The notes: generated by a model not told the origin, from the letters alone. Shown: positions 33,108 to 42,884, counted from the first letter of the stretch. The stretch is DNA of 64,000 bases from JBGAJN01 sp044224905 (GCA_044224905.1 JBGAJN010000004.1:620001-684000), one strand, 5' to 3'. Translations and numbers: made by a program.

Positions 33108-34043
33108 CTACTCGCGTGCCTTCGCGGTGACGCCGAGTGTCGCGCGGAAGAATTTCACGCTGCGGTCCATGGTCTCGGCAAACCATTCGCCGCCGTTCCA
33201 GAACGCGTGCGGGGCGTCCTTGATTTTCACCAGCTCGGCCGCGACGCCCGCCTTCCGGTATTTCGCGAGGAGCATTTCGGATTGTTCCATCGGCACGGTT
33301 TTGTCCCCGGTGCCGTGCAGCAGGAGAATGGGCGCGGCGTCCTGGTCCACGTGCGTCACGGGTGAGATCAAGGTGATGAGGTCCTTGTCCACCTTGCCGC
33401 TGCGTTCGCCAAAGCGCGTCATGTCCGCCGGGGTGGCCATGGCGACGACGGCTTGCACGCGGCTGGAGACGCCGGGGTTGCCGCCCTCGCCTTCGAGCTT
33501 CGCGACCTTGGCACTCGTGCCGAGCATCGCCACGAGGTGCCCGCCCGCCGAACCGCCGATGGCGCCGATGCGGTCGGGATCAATGCCGTATTTGGCGGCG
33601 TTCGCGCGCACCCAGCGGACGGCGGCCTTGCAATCGACCACGGGCGCGGGGAATTCCACCTCGGGCAGCAGCCGATATCCGATGCACGCGACGGCGAAGC
33701 CTTTGTCGGCCAGATGCGCGGCAATGGCGGCGAAGCGATTCTTATCGCCGCTGCGCCAGCCGCCGCCGTGGATGCAAACAATGCAGGGGATTTTTTCCGC
33801 GTCGGGTTTCTTGGGCAGGTAGAGGTCGAGCTGCACTTCGCGCGAGCCGTATTTGGCGTACACGATGTCGCGTTCGACGCGGACGGTTTCGGGCACGGCG
33901 AATTTGAACTTGGGGCTGCCTTCGAGATTCTGGCCGCGCGCGGCTTTCTTCTTCGGCTGATCCGCCGCCGGCGAAACCTGTGTGGCGGCGAACACGGCAA
34001 CGATCACAAGCGCGGCGAGCGACAGGGTGGAACGGGTTTTCAT
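33108..34043 (-). CDS. Secreted alpha/beta-hydrolase esterase
   Basis: A 311-aa exported esterase/lipase of the BD-FAE/acetyl-esterase type. A signal peptide (STLSLAALVIVAVFAATQVSPA) precedes the hydrolase fold. The oxyanion motif HGGGW, nucleophile elbow GGSAGG, acid residue in LLLHGTGDKTVP and histidine in APHAFW are all visible. It likely removes acyl or acetyl groups from carbohydrates outside the cytoplasm. ATG 34043 is preferred over TTG 34052. It is divergently placed to carA and appears monocistronic. Confidence 0.9.
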   Translation of the reverse strand: MKTRSTLSLAALVIVAVFAATQVSPAADQPKKKAARGQNLEGSPKFKFAVPETVRVERDIVYAKYGSREVQLDLYLPKKPDAEKIPCIVCIHGGGWRSGDKNRFAAIAAHLADKGFAVACIGYRLLPEVEFPAPVVDCKAAVRWVRANAAKYGIDPDRIGAIGGSAGGHLVAMLGTSAKVAKLEGEGGNPGVSSRVQAVVAMATPADMTRFGERSGKVDKDLITLISPVTHVDQDAAPILLLHGTGDKTVPMEQSEMLLAKYRKAGVAAELVKIKDAPHAFWNGGEWFAETMDRSVKFFRATLGVTAKARE

Positions 34044-34182
34044 AGCGAACAAGACGGCGCGGTGGCGGGGATAGTTTCGGGAAAGTTGAGGCGGGAAGAA
34101 GTGGACGATTTGATTTTGCCCGATTGGAACTTGACCGCACGGCGGGCGCCCTTAGCATCGCGCGAATTTGTTTCGTTGATTG

Positions 34183-35340
34183 ATGAAAGCCATTCTAGCC
34201 CTCGAAGACGGATCAGTGTTCCACGGCCTCGGTTTCGGCGCCCGCGCGGCGGCGTGCGGCGAGGTCTGCTTCAACACGTCGATGACCGGTTATCAGGAAA
34301 TCCTCACGGACCCTTCCTATAAAGGTCAGATCGTCACGATGACGTATCCGCTCATCGGGAACTACGGCGTGAACGCGCAGGACGTGGAGTCGTGGAAGCC
34401 GCACGTGGCAGGCTTCGTCATCCGCGAGCTCTCGCCGGTGGTCTCGAACTGGCGCGCGGATTGGTCGCTCTCCGAGTATCTCGAACGCGCGGGCATTCCC
34501 GGCATTCAAGGGATCGACACGCGGTCGCTCACGAAGAAGCTGCGCGTGCGCGGGGCGTTGAATGGTTACATTTCCACCGAGGGCATCTCGGCCGAAGAAG
34601 CGGTCGCCAAGGCGAAGAGCTGGCCCGGTCTCGTGGGCGTGGATTACGTGAAGGAAGTCACGCACAAGGAAGCGTTCCTCTGGGACGCGAAGGACGAGCA
34701 GAGCGCGGAGTTCAAACTGGTGAGCGGATTGTCCAAAGCGGACGCGCGCACAGTCCGCCAGCCGATGCCGCCCGCGGATGTGCCGATCGTCGCGTATGAT
34801 TTCGGCATGAAGTACAACATCCTGCGCCAGCTCCGGCAGCGCGGGTTCAAGGTGCAGGTGTTGCCCGCCACGGCGACGACCGCCGATGCGTTGAAGCACA
34901 AGCCGGCGGGAATTTTCCTCTCCAACGGTCCCGGTGATCCGGCGGCCCTCGGTTACGCGGTGAACACGGTGCGCGATCTGATCAAGACGGGCATCCCGAT
35001 TTTCGGCATCTGCCTGGGGAATCAATTGCTCGGGCAGGCGTTCGGCGGAAAGACTTTCAAATTGAAGTTCGGTCATCGCGGCGGCAATCAGCCGGTGAAG
35101 GATCTCGAAACGGGCAAGGTGGAGATCACCTCGCAGAACCATGGTTTCGCCGTGGATCCGAAGTCCCTGCCGAGCGACGTGGCGGTGAACCGCATCAACC
35201 TGAACGACCAAACGGTCGAGGGCATGCGCCATCGCACGAAGCCGATTTTCTGCGTGCAGTATCATCCCGAGGCATCGCCGGGACCGCATGATTCGTCGCC
35301 GTTATTCGACGAGTTTCGCGCGATGATTGACAAGCGGTGA
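34183..35340 (+). CDS. carA: Carbamoyl-phosphate synthase small subunit
   Basis: This is the 385-aa glutaminase subunit that feeds ammonia to CarB for arginine and pyrimidine synthesis. The N-terminal CarA domain (LEDGSVFHGLGFGA, NTSMTGYQEILTDPSY) is followed by a class I glutamine amidotransferase with nucleophile Cys in FGICLGNQLLGQAF and the His/Glu pair in QYHPEASPGPHD. GICLGN replaces the usual GICLGH next to the nucleophile, a minor departure. carB is not adjacent in this window. ATG 34183 follows a TTG codon that could also be read as a start. Confidence 0.96.
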   Translation: MKAILALEDGSVFHGLGFGARAAACGEVCFNTSMTGYQEILTDPSYKGQIVTMTYPLIGNYGVNAQDVESWKPHVAGFVIRELSPVVSNWRADWSLSEYLERAGIPGIQGIDTRSLTKKLRVRGALNGYISTEGISAEEAVAKAKSWPGLVGVDYVKEVTHKEAFLWDAKDEQSAEFKLVSGLSKADARTVRQPMPPADVPIVAYDFGMKYNILRQLRQRGFKVQVLPATATTADALKHKPAGIFLSNGPGDPAALGYAVNTVRDLIKTGIPIFGICLGNQLLGQAFGGKTFKLKFGHRGGNQPVKDLETGKVEITSQNHGFAVDPKSLPSDVAVNRINLNDQTVEGMRHRTKPIFCVQYHPEASPGPHDSSPLFDEFRAMIDKR

Positions 35341-35395
35341 CAACGGCCGCCAACTTACCAGCAATAAAAGTTGTGGCATATTTGGGCAAATCCGT

Positions 35396-35423
35396 TTGAC
35401 TAGGACGTCGACGGTCAGATAAT
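35396..35423 (+). promoter_or_regulatory. Probable sigma-70 promoter for the FHA gene
   Basis: TTGACT (35396-35401), a 16-base spacer and GATAAT (35418-35423) give a near-consensus promoter. Its start point would fall about 13 bases before the ATG at 35443, implying a very short leader. Confidence 0.6.
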
Positions 35424-35442
35424 CACGGCACTAAAACAGGCT

Positions 35443-35946
35443 ATGGCAAGACTTGTGGTACTCAGCGAAGGCTTCACCGGCCGCACCTACGAACTGAAAG
35501 TGGACAAGACCACGGTCGGTCGGGTGGACGACAACGCGTTCCCGATTCCCGAACCGTCGGTATCCAGCCATCACTGCGAAATTCTCCTGCGCGGCAACGA
35601 CGTCGTCGTGCGCGACCTCGATTCCACCAACGGCACCTTCATCAACGGCGACAAAGTTTCCGTCTCGAAGATTACGCCCGGGCAAATCCTCCGTTTGGGC
35701 AATGTCGAACTGCGCCTCGAAGCCGGAGGGGCCGCCTCGGCGAAGAAGCAGATGGATCACACACTGGTCATCCCGCAAGGCGTGAAGCTCGGCGGTGATT
35801 CGGACTCTTCGACGCGCCCGCCCGAAACGTCCACCTCGGTTTTCAAAAAGAAGTCCAACAAGTCGAACAAGATTTTCATGCTGCTCGTCGCCATCGTCGT
35901 GTTGGCCATCGCAGGACTTCTCTTCTACGCGCTGTCCAAGATCTGA
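35443..35946 (+). CDS. FHA-domain protein with C-terminal membrane anchor
   Basis: A 167-aa protein. Residues 1-90 form a forkhead-associated domain with the conserved GR (TTVGR), SSHH and DSTNGTFINGD motifs, so it should bind phosphothreonine peptides. A polar linker leads to one transmembrane helix (IFMLLVAIVVLAIAGLLFYAL) ending two residues from the C-terminus, so the FHA domain faces the cytoplasm as a tail-anchored protein. No Ser/Thr kinase gene is nearby, so the partner is unknown. A good promoter lies just upstream. Confidence 0.88.
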   Translation: MARLVVLSEGFTGRTYELKVDKTTVGRVDDNAFPIPEPSVSSHHCEILLRGNDVVVRDLDSTNGTFINGDKVSVSKITPGQILRLGNVELRLEAGGAASAKKQMDHTLVIPQGVKLGGDSDSSTRPPETSTSVFKKKSNKSNKIFMLLVAIVVLAIAGLLFYALSKI

Positions 35947-35976
35947 CGCGCGCGCCCGGGCAATTCACCGAATCGT

Positions 35977-37176
35977 TCAGTTGGCCAACTCGGCCAACAA
36001 CAGCTTCATCATTTCCTCCGCAGCGCCGGCGGAGATGTTCCGGATGAGGGCGCGATCGGTGGCGTATCCATATTCGTAGGTGATCCCGGGACAGCCGAGC
36101 TTCGTCCACGCCCATTGCTTTGAAGTGGGTTGATTCACATTGTGCCCGGCGTCGCGCTTGAACCGGTAGTCAGGGAAGCGCTTCGTGATCGCGCCCAGCC
36201 AGTGCTTGGTGAAATCTTTCGGGAACGTGAGCTCGGAATCCTTCTGCGTGTAGAACACATCCTCACCCGTGGAATGAAAGTCCACGAAGAGGAACGTGCG
36301 CGCGCCGAGTGATTTCGCCGTCGCGAGCATCGCCTCACTGACCGCGCGCGGCTCCGGTTGCGTGAACTTGTCCCAATCGCGATTCGGATCGATGCCGCCC
36401 AGCGTGCTGCGCCAGTGACCGTGCTCAACCCCATCGGGATTCACCAACGGCATGACAACGGTTTGAAAATGCCGGCGGAATTGTTTCGCGAGCGCGGAAT
36501 CGCCCGTGATCGTGTCCACGAAACTCAGCAAACCCACGGTTCCGGTGATCTCCGGCGGATGCTGGCGGCCGATGATGAAGATGAAGTTGGCGTTCGTGGT
36601 TTCGCTGAAGGTCAACTGTCGCAGCGGGCGATGCTCAATCGATTCACCGACAATTTTCTCCTTCGCAAACGGCAGCGCGGCCTTCGCGTCCATCCACTCA
36701 CCGAGCGACTTGAGCCCGATCGGTTCGTGCGCGAAAACCCAGAGCGGTTGAGGTCCGACTTCGAGTTTGGCGATGCGATTGGTGCCGGCGATCGACCAAC
36801 CGTTGGTTGCCAGCGGCGTCCATTTCGCGCCGTCGTGGCTGAGTTTCGGCAGCACCGTCACGCCCGGATAGGTGAGCACGAAGCGGACGGAGATCGTTTG
36901 CTTTTCCGCAGAGGCGACCTGAAACGCGTACCACGGACTGCGATTGATGGGGCGGTTCTCCGGGTTGATCGTGACGGTGAATTCGCGGTCGCCAGTTTGC
37001 TCGACGCCGTTGAGGCGCGCGCCGGAGAACTCGTTGTTGAAACGCACGCCGGCGGATTTGAATTCCCACGTGCGTTTGGTCTGCAGCTCAACTTTAACTT
37101 CGGCACCAGTGACCGGAAAGGTCAACGCGCCGAGAACAAACAGGAAAACGAGCGAGCGGAGGTTGCGGAGATTCAT
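35977..37176 (-). CDS. Exported M14-family zinc carboxypeptidase
   Basis: This is a 399-aa predicted zinc metallopeptidase. A signal peptide (SLVFLFVLGALTFPVTGA) is followed by a beta domain and the M14 catalytic domain. Zinc ligands are seen in GRQHPPEITG (His and Glu) and FVDFHSTGED (His); substrate-binding NPDGVEHGHWR and GGIDPNRDW and the general base in ITYEYGYATDR are also present. The layout is closest to the M14 group with a beta-rich N-terminal domain. It probably trims peptides in the periplasm. ATG 37176 is chosen because the signal peptide follows directly; an earlier in-frame start at 37194 adds six residues. Confidence 0.88.
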   Translation of the reverse strand: MNLRNLRSLVFLFVLGALTFPVTGAEVKVELQTKRTWEFKSAGVRFNNEFSGARLNGVEQTGDREFTVTINPENRPINRSPWYAFQVASAEKQTISVRFVLTYPGVTVLPKLSHDGAKWTPLATNGWSIAGTNRIAKLEVGPQPLWVFAHEPIGLKSLGEWMDAKAALPFAKEKIVGESIEHRPLRQLTFSETTNANFIFIIGRQHPPEITGTVGLLSFVDTITGDSALAKQFRRHFQTVVMPLVNPDGVEHGHWRSTLGGIDPNRDWDKFTQPEPRAVSEAMLATAKSLGARTFLFVDFHSTGEDVFYTQKDSELTFPKDFTKHWLGAITKRFPDYRFKRDAGHNVNQPTSKQWAWTKLGCPGITYEYGYATDRALIRNISAGAAEEMMKLLLAELAN

Positions 37177-37236
37177 ACAATCGTTGGTGGGCACGAAGGG
37201 AGAAGCCTTTCCGGTTTATGGAGCAATGGTTACACG

Positions 37237-38247
37237 TCAGCGGCTTTCCTTTAGCCACCGCGCAACGTCGGTCGCGGAGTAAGTGATCAAGATATCCGCG
37301 CCGGCACGCCGCATCGCAAGAAGGCTTTCCATCGTCACGGCGCGTTCATCGATCCAGCCTTTTTCAGCGGCGGCTTTGATCATGGAATATTCCGCGCTCA
37401 CGGCGTAAGCAGCCGTGGGATAACGGAACGTTTCTTTCACGCGATAAAGAATGTCGAGATACGCGAGCGCCGGCTTGACCATCACGATGTCGGCGCCTTC
37501 CTGGATGTCCAAGGCGACCTCACGCATGGCTTCGTCGCCATTGGCCGCGTTCATCTGATAGCTGCGCCGGTCACCAAACTGTGGCGTGGATTCCGCGGCC
37601 TCGCGGAACGGCCCGTAAAACGCGGACGCGAACTTCGCGGCGTACGACATGATCGGCGTGTCGCCAAATCCATAGCGATCCAACTCCGTGCGAATTGCGC
37701 GTACGCGGCCATCCATCATGTCGCTGGGCGCAACGATGTCCGCACCGGCGTCCGCATGGCTGTGGGCGGATTGCGCGAGGAGTTTCAGCGACGGGTCGTT
37801 GAGAATTTTCGTCGTGTGCTCGTGCGATTCCACCAGGCCGCAATGGCCGTGGCTCATGTATTCGCAGAGGCAGACGTCGGTGATGACGAGCAACCCGGGG
37901 AGTTCCTTCTTCAACGCGCGCACCGCCTGCTGAACGATGCCGTTCTTTGCGTAGGCACCGGAAGCTTTCGTGTCCTTCTTGTCCGGAATTCCAAACAGCA
38001 GCACCGCCGGCACGCCCGCGGAAAATGCAGCGGTCGCTTCCTTGAGCATTTCGTCAATCGACAATTGGAACACGCCGGGCATCGAACTGATCGCACGCCG
38101 CACCTTCCGTCCCGGACGCACGAACAAAGGCAGCACGAGTTGGCGCGCGCTGAGTTCCGTTTCGGCTACGAGCCGACGCAGCGCGGGCGATTGCCGGAGA
38201 CGACGAGGGCGATATTCAGGAAATTGTCCCGTGAACGGAAAACTCAT
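37237..38247 (-). CDS. hemB: Delta-aminolevulinic acid dehydratase (porphobilinogen synthase)
   Basis: This 336-aa enzyme condenses two 5-aminolevulinate molecules to porphobilinogen in tetrapyrrole synthesis. The zinc-binding cysteine cluster DVCLCEYMSHGHCG, the Schiff-base lysines in SYAAKFASAFYGPFREA and VKPALAYLDI, and the opening RPRRLRQSPALRRLV are all diagnostic. The Cys-rich site points to a zinc-dependent form. It is a full-length single gene transcribed away from the DUF4230 gene. It would supply haem for proteins such as the PVC cytochrome in this window. Confidence 0.97.
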   Translation of the reverse strand: MSFPFTGQFPEYRPRRLRQSPALRRLVAETELSARQLVLPLFVRPGRKVRRAISSMPGVFQLSIDEMLKEATAAFSAGVPAVLLFGIPDKKDTKASGAYAKNGIVQQAVRALKKELPGLLVITDVCLCEYMSHGHCGLVESHEHTTKILNDPSLKLLAQSAHSHADAGADIVAPSDMMDGRVRAIRTELDRYGFGDTPIMSYAAKFASAFYGPFREAAESTPQFGDRRSYQMNAANGDEAMREVALDIQEGADIVMVKPALAYLDILYRVKETFRYPTAAYAVSAEYSMIKAAAEKGWIDERAVTMESLLAMRRAGADILITYSATDVARWLKESR

Positions 38248-38344
38248 GGAGCGATGGTAGATTCAAAGTCCCAATTTCGGAATTCAAAAATGGCGCCTCC
38301 ATTTTCACGCTTTGAAAATGACGGCGAAGGATTACGCTGCAAGC

Positions 38345-38944
38345 ATGTTCAAGCTGCGGCTGCTGATGTTTACTCTGCTGTTCGCCTTCGCCTTAGGAAT
38401 GGGGCTGATGCTCGGCGGAAAGCTCGGCGGCGTTTTCGGTGGATCCCCCGCCCCGCGCCCGCTCAATTCGGCCGCGATTCTCAAACAGGTTCAAGGACTC
38501 TCCCAGCTCATCACCGTCAAATACGTTTTGGAAAAAGTCGTCGGTCGCGAGGAACCGGCGGAAAGCACACTCGGAAAAATGTTCAGCGGACAAAATCGTG
38601 TGCTCCTCCTCGCTCACGGCGTGGTGAAGGCGGGCGTCGATCTGGAAAAACTGCAAACCGAAGACGTGCAGGTCAACGGCAGCAAGCTGAGCATCAAATT
38701 GCCGCCGGCTCAGATTTTCGACGTGATTCTCGACGAGCAGGAAACCCAAGTCATCGAGCGAACCACGGGATTGTTTCGCCCATTCGACAAGCAACTCGAA
38801 CAGACCGTGCGGCAGATGGCAGTCGACGATTTGCGGCGTGCGGCGCGGACCGGCGGCATTCTCAAAGAAGCGGATGATCGTGCGCGCGAGCAGTTGAAAA
38901 ACTTTTTTCTCCAACTTGCATTCACGGAAGTCGAGTTTCGCTGA
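38345..38944 (+). CDS. DUF4230-family membrane-anchored protein
   Basis: A 199-aa protein with one N-terminal membrane helix (LLMFTLLFAFALGMGLMLGG) and a periplasmic domain matching DUF4230. Typical signs are LITVKYVLEKVVG, VLLLAHGVVKAGVDLEKL and SIKLPPAQIFDVILDEQET. A helical C-terminus follows. The function of the family is unknown. The start is uncertain: ATG 38345 puts the membrane helix near the N-terminus, while TTG 38312 or ATG 38318 would add up to 11 residues. It is divergent from hemB. Confidence 0.8.
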   Translation: MFKLRLLMFTLLFAFALGMGLMLGGKLGGVFGGSPAPRPLNSAAILKQVQGLSQLITVKYVLEKVVGREEPAESTLGKMFSGQNRVLLLAHGVVKAGVDLEKLQTEDVQVNGSKLSIKLPPAQIFDVILDEQETQVIERTTGLFRPFDKQLEQTVRQMAVDDLRRAARTGGILKEADDRAREQLKNFFLQLAFTEVEFR

Positions 38945-39082
38945 CTTTTCGCCGCCGAAGAGCAACGGGAGTGTCCACTTTTTGGAAAGTGTCCCAGTGC
39001 GCCTGTCCTCTTTCACGACAGACGATGTAATGCCGACTGCGTCAGGAATTCCGCCCGCGGAGGGCAATTTCCGGGCAACTGG

Positions 39083-39283
39083 CTAAGAGCGGACTCTCTT
39101 CTCTCCAGATGGAAACGGTTCCTTGAAGCTGGTGGCGAACGACGAGCCGGACAATTTTTGTCGGGACTCGCGCTCACTGGCGCGACGGGAACGCAGTTCC
39201 ATCAAGTAGAGACCGGAGGCTTTGCCCGACTTGGGCGAAGGCTCGGTGATCTGCTCGATCTTGATGGTGATTTTGTTTGGCAT
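39083..39283 (-). CDS. Possible small hypothetical protein, 66 aa
   Basis: A short basic ORF beginning MPNKITIKIEQITEPSPKSG, with AGAGAG about 5 bases before the ATG. It has no recognisable domain. It lies alone in the gap between the DUF4230 gene and lptD on the opposite strand. Its beta-rich start and charged tail look protein-like, but support is modest. Confidence 0.4.
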   Translation of the reverse strand: MPNKITIKIEQITEPSPKSGKASGLYLMELRSRRASERESRQKLSGSSFATSFKEPFPSGEKRVRS

Positions 39284-39434
39284 CGGTTCTCTCTGGGAAC
39301 GTTGTCACCCGACATTCGCAGTTGGCGTGCCACCAAGAGCTTCCCAGTGAATTTCCTCCGCTTCGCGCGAAAACTCCAGCGATGAAATCCCGCTTGGCAG
39401 TGTGGAGTCGTTTTGTTTAGCTGTGCGCGCTTTG

Positions 39435-41606
39435 ATGAACCGATTCCGCGCGTACCTCAGTTGCCTCCTACTGCTGGCGGGGGCGCGTGCGTCTCTGGCT
39501 GCCGACTCTCCAACGGTGCTGGAAATCGAATCCCCCAACGGCGAAGTAACGTTCCCGGTCAAATCCGGCATCGCCACGGCCACCAATGGCGTCATTGTCC
39601 GCTACGGTGACTCCCTGCTCACTGCAGATTCCGCCACGATCAATCAGGAAACCGGAGAAGTGCGCGCATTCGGCAATGTCGCCGTCCAACGCGACAAGAT
39701 GTATTGGCGCGGTGAACGCGTCATTTACAACTTCAAGACGCGAGAGATGCAGGGCGAAGCGTTTCGCTTCACGGCCAATCCCTTCGTCATCGCGGGCGAA
39801 GGTGTCGCAGCGAATCTCACGAACAAGACTTACAGCGCGACGAATGCTTTCGTCACCACCGACGACGTTTCCGAGCCTGGCTACAAAATCCGAGGCAAGC
39901 GGCTGACGGTGATTCCCGGCAAATCGATCCAACTCGACAGCGCGACGGTTTATTTCGGCGATGTGCCGGTGTTCTACCTGCCCTACTACCATCGCAGCCT
40001 CGAACGGCATCCGAACAATTTCGAGTTCACGCCCGGTTACCGCAGCCTCTACGGCCCCTACCTGCTCTCGACATTCAATTCCGATTGGGGCAGCGGACTC
40101 ACCACGGAAATCCATGCGGATTATCGGGTGAAGCGCGGATTCGGCGGTGGTCCCGGCGCCTCCTACGATCTCGGCAAGTTCGGTCAGGGCACTGTTCAAT
40201 ACTACGTCCTGCGTGACCATAATCCGGGCACGAACGCTTTCTCCACCACACCCATCCCGAGCGATCGACAACGGGTCTCGTTCAGTCACAACCTCGTTTT
40301 GCGCTCCAACTTGACCGTGATGGCCGCGGTCAATTATCAGTCTGATCCGCAGATCATCCGCGATTTCTTCGAACGCGAGTATCAGCAAAACGCTCAGCCA
40401 GCCACGTTCCTCGATGTGAATCAAACGTGGCCGAACTTCAGTTTGGACGTGCTGGCGCAACCGAAGATCAACTCGTTCTTCGAAACCGTCGAGCGGCTGC
40501 CGGATGTCAAACTCAGCGCCCTGCGTCAGCAACTGGGCGACTCGCCATTCTACTACGAAGGCGAGAGTTCACTCGCCTATCTGCGTTACAGCACCAACGC
40601 CCTTCCCCGCTACGAAGCCGCGCGCGGTGACACGTTCCATCAGCTGCTTTTGCCGAACACGTTTTTCGAATGGCTGAACGTCACTCCCCGCGCGGGCGGG
40701 CGCTTCACGTATTACGGAGAAACGCACGGCACCGCTGCCACGGCGAACGAAGAGCGGAGAGCAGTCTTCAACACGGGCGTGGAGGTTTCGTTCAAAGCGT
40801 CGCGCGTCTGGCAAAACGCCACCAACGAGTTCTTCGAAGTGGATGGCTTGCGACACATAATTGAGCCGGCCATCAACTACGCCTACGTCCCCGCTCCCAA
40901 CGTGCGTCCACTGGCCTTGCCGCAGTTTGACGGTGAGCACATGAGCCTTCGCCCGCTGCCAATCGAATTCCCAGATTACAACTCCATCGATTCCATCGAC
41001 GCGCAGAATGTTTTTCGCTTCGGCTTGCGAAACAAGATTCAAACCAAGCGCGGCGGAAATATTGAAAACGTGATCAACTGGGACGCGTTCGTTGATTGGC
41101 GCGTGACCCGGCTCTCGACGCAGAAGACGTATTCGGACCTGTTTTCCAAACTGGATTTCAAGCCTCGATCCTGGCTCACGTTCAACTCGGAGGTTCGTTA
41201 CAACATGAACAACGGCCGCTTTAACGAGGCCGACCACACTGCGGTGATTCAGCCGGGCAGCACGTGGAGCGCATCGCTGGGACACCGTTACCTGCGTTCG
41301 GATCCCACGCTCGGATTTCCCATTGGAAACAATCTCATCACGACGAGCTTTTACTATCGGTTCAACGAGAACTGGGCGGGACGCATCTCGCACCGGTTTG
41401 AAGCGCGGGACGGAACTCTGGAAGAGCAGTATTACACCGTGTATCGCGATCTGCGCAGTTGGACGACGGCGATCACATTCCGCGTGCGCGACAACCGCGG
41501 CGGGCCGACAGATTTCACCGTGGCCCTCACCGCTTCGCTCAAGGCGTTCCCCCGCTTCGGGCTCGGACACGACAGCGACCTGCCGTCGTCGTTGCTGGGT
41601 TACTAA
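39435..41606 (+). CDS. lptD: LPS-assembly outer-membrane protein LptD
   Basis: This 723-aa outer-membrane beta-barrel inserts lipopolysaccharide into the outer leaflet with LptE. It has a signal peptide (MNRFRAYLSCLLLLAGARASLAA), an OstA/LptA-like beta-jellyroll (about 30-200: VIVRYGDSLLTADSATIN, GNVAVQRDKMYW, GKRLTVIPGKSIQLDSATVY) and a large barrel with alternating aromatic strands. The paired cysteines of the E. coli protein are not evident, so disulfide control may be absent. The start at ATG 39435 is set by the signal peptide. The stop overlaps the stop of the convergent phosphoesterase gene. Confidence 0.88.
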   Translation: MNRFRAYLSCLLLLAGARASLAADSPTVLEIESPNGEVTFPVKSGIATATNGVIVRYGDSLLTADSATINQETGEVRAFGNVAVQRDKMYWRGERVIYNFKTREMQGEAFRFTANPFVIAGEGVAANLTNKTYSATNAFVTTDDVSEPGYKIRGKRLTVIPGKSIQLDSATVYFGDVPVFYLPYYHRSLERHPNNFEFTPGYRSLYGPYLLSTFNSDWGSGLTTEIHADYRVKRGFGGGPGASYDLGKFGQGTVQYYVLRDHNPGTNAFSTTPIPSDRQRVSFSHNLVLRSNLTVMAAVNYQSDPQIIRDFFEREYQQNAQPATFLDVNQTWPNFSLDVLAQPKINSFFETVERLPDVKLSALRQQLGDSPFYYEGESSLAYLRYSTNALPRYEAARGDTFHQLLLPNTFFEWLNVTPRAGGRFTYYGETHGTAATANEERRAVFNTGVEVSFKASRVWQNATNEFFEVDGLRHIIEPAINYAYVPAPNVRPLALPQFDGEHMSLRPLPIEFPDYNSIDSIDAQNVFRFGLRNKIQTKRGGNIENVINWDAFVDWRVTRLSTQKTYSDLFSKLDFKPRSWLTFNSEVRYNMNNGRFNEADHTAVIQPGSTWSASLGHRYLRSDPTLGFPIGNNLITTSFYYRFNENWAGRISHRFEARDGTLEEQYYTVYRDLRSWTTAITFRVRDNRGGPTDFTVALTASLKAFPRFGLGHDSDLPSSLLGY

Positions 41607-42586
41607 CCGGTCGTCCGCTTCATTGGGTGGAAGCGAAATTGAGCCGGAGTTTTTCCGGTCGGATCCAGTTGCGCCGAATAGTAGCCGCCGTCCTTCAGCA
41701 GTTCGATTCCCGCCAGCGAGGGGCAAAGTAATACGTTGAACGGCTTCCAGTGGCGGGCCCGATTCAGTGCCGTGCTCATGCGCCGAACGGAATGACCAAG
41801 GAAACCGATCGACGGCATGCCCGCCATCAAAAGTCCCTGGCGTAGCATCAGCGTGGAATGGAGATGCCCAATCACCGTGCGTTCGATCTGCGAAGCTTTT
41901 GCCCGCACTTCCGGCTCTTCCCACAGGAACGGCAGCGCCGTCGGATCGTGACAGAACAGGATGACGCGTTGATCGGGCGACAGTCCCGCAAAGATCGAGC
42001 GAACTTCGCGCAAATGTTCCGCCCGAAGTTTTTCCCATGCGGGAACCTCGTCCGCCAGCGCATCGCGGCGATAAACCGGCAACGCCAGTAAAGTCGAAGT
42101 AACACCAATGAGCAGGTAGCGGCCGATCGGAAAACTCCAAACCGGTCGCAAGTCTAGATCTCCGACGGTTCGATCCCAACTCGCCAGACGCATTCCGCCA
42201 AGACCGCCCACCAAACTCAGTTTACCAAGCTCATGGTCGCCAATCGTCGCGACGAGTTTCCCGCCAAAACGGCCGCGCAACTTACCCAAGCATTCCTCAG
42301 CACTGGCGAGACACGCGTCGTTGCTGACCCCGACACACGCTGAGTCGCAAGCGAAGTCTCCGTTGGCCACCACGACGTCAGCTTGCGGCACATCACTCAG
42401 GAAACAATCGAGCAAAGAATTGTGCGCGAGCGGATCACGCATCCAGATAAAGCGATCCCAAATCTGCATCATCAGGTGGGTGACCGGATTTGCCTTCAAC
42501 AATAGTCGCGGATGACCAAGAGATTTCTCCGCATCACCAGCGTAATGAATGTCGCTGACAACCAGCAATGTAACGCGGTCAGCCAA
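41603..42586 (-). CDS. Calcineurin-like metallophosphoesterase
   Basis: This 327-aa predicted phosphoesterase carries the full metal-binding set: SDIHYAGD, VVANGDFACD, GDHELG, FCHDPTALP and IGHLHSTLM. There is no signal peptide, so it should be cytoplasmic or membrane-associated. The substrate cannot be read from sequence. Its position tail-to-tail with lptD hints at a lipid or LPS-precursor phosphatase role such as a UDP-diacylglucosamine hydrolase analogue, but the sequence does not match LpxH or LpxI well enough to name it. Confidence 0.85.
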   Translation of the reverse strand: MADRVTLLVVSDIHYAGDAEKSLGHPRLLLKANPVTHLMMQIWDRFIWMRDPLAHNSLLDCFLSDVPQADVVVANGDFACDSACVGVSNDACLASAEECLGKLRGRFGGKLVATIGDHELGKLSLVGGLGGMRLASWDRTVGDLDLRPVWSFPIGRYLLIGVTSTLLALPVYRRDALADEVPAWEKLRAEHLREVRSIFAGLSPDQRVILFCHDPTALPFLWEEPEVRAKASQIERTVIGHLHSTLMLRQGLLMAGMPSIGFLGHSVRRMSTALNRARHWKPFNVLLCPSLAGIELLKDGGYYSAQLDPTGKTPAQFRFHPMKRTTG

Positions 42587-42745
42587 GAAGGAATCTCCCT
42601 TTCATTGGGCTAAACTGGCTGGATCTCCGCAACGCCCTGAAGCAAAACTTCTTCACCGGTTTTCCACAATCACAACAAGTCGTAGGGAGAGCGTCAAAAC
42701 CACTATTAGCGGTAGGCAAAATGTGTTCCAGCCCTAAAGATTGTG

Positions 42746-42774
42746 TTGTGATCATAGGCAAATTTTGCTAGCCT
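42746..42774 (+). promoter_or_regulatory. Possible promoter for the sensor kinase gene
   Basis: TTGTGA (42746-42751), a 17-base spacer and TAGCCT (42769-42774), preceded by the extended -10 dinucleotide TG. It lies in the 298-base gap between the divergent phosphoesterase and kinase genes, about 110 bases before ATG 42885. Nothing else is visible in the gap. Confidence 0.35.
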
Positions 42775-42884
42775 GACACCGGATTGAAACTAGCGCATCA
42801 ACGGCGTTCCTTGCAAACCTTGTCGAGTTTTTGCCACGAGGTTTCGCGGGATTTCAATCAGTTCTTCACGCGGCGAGCCAGGCC

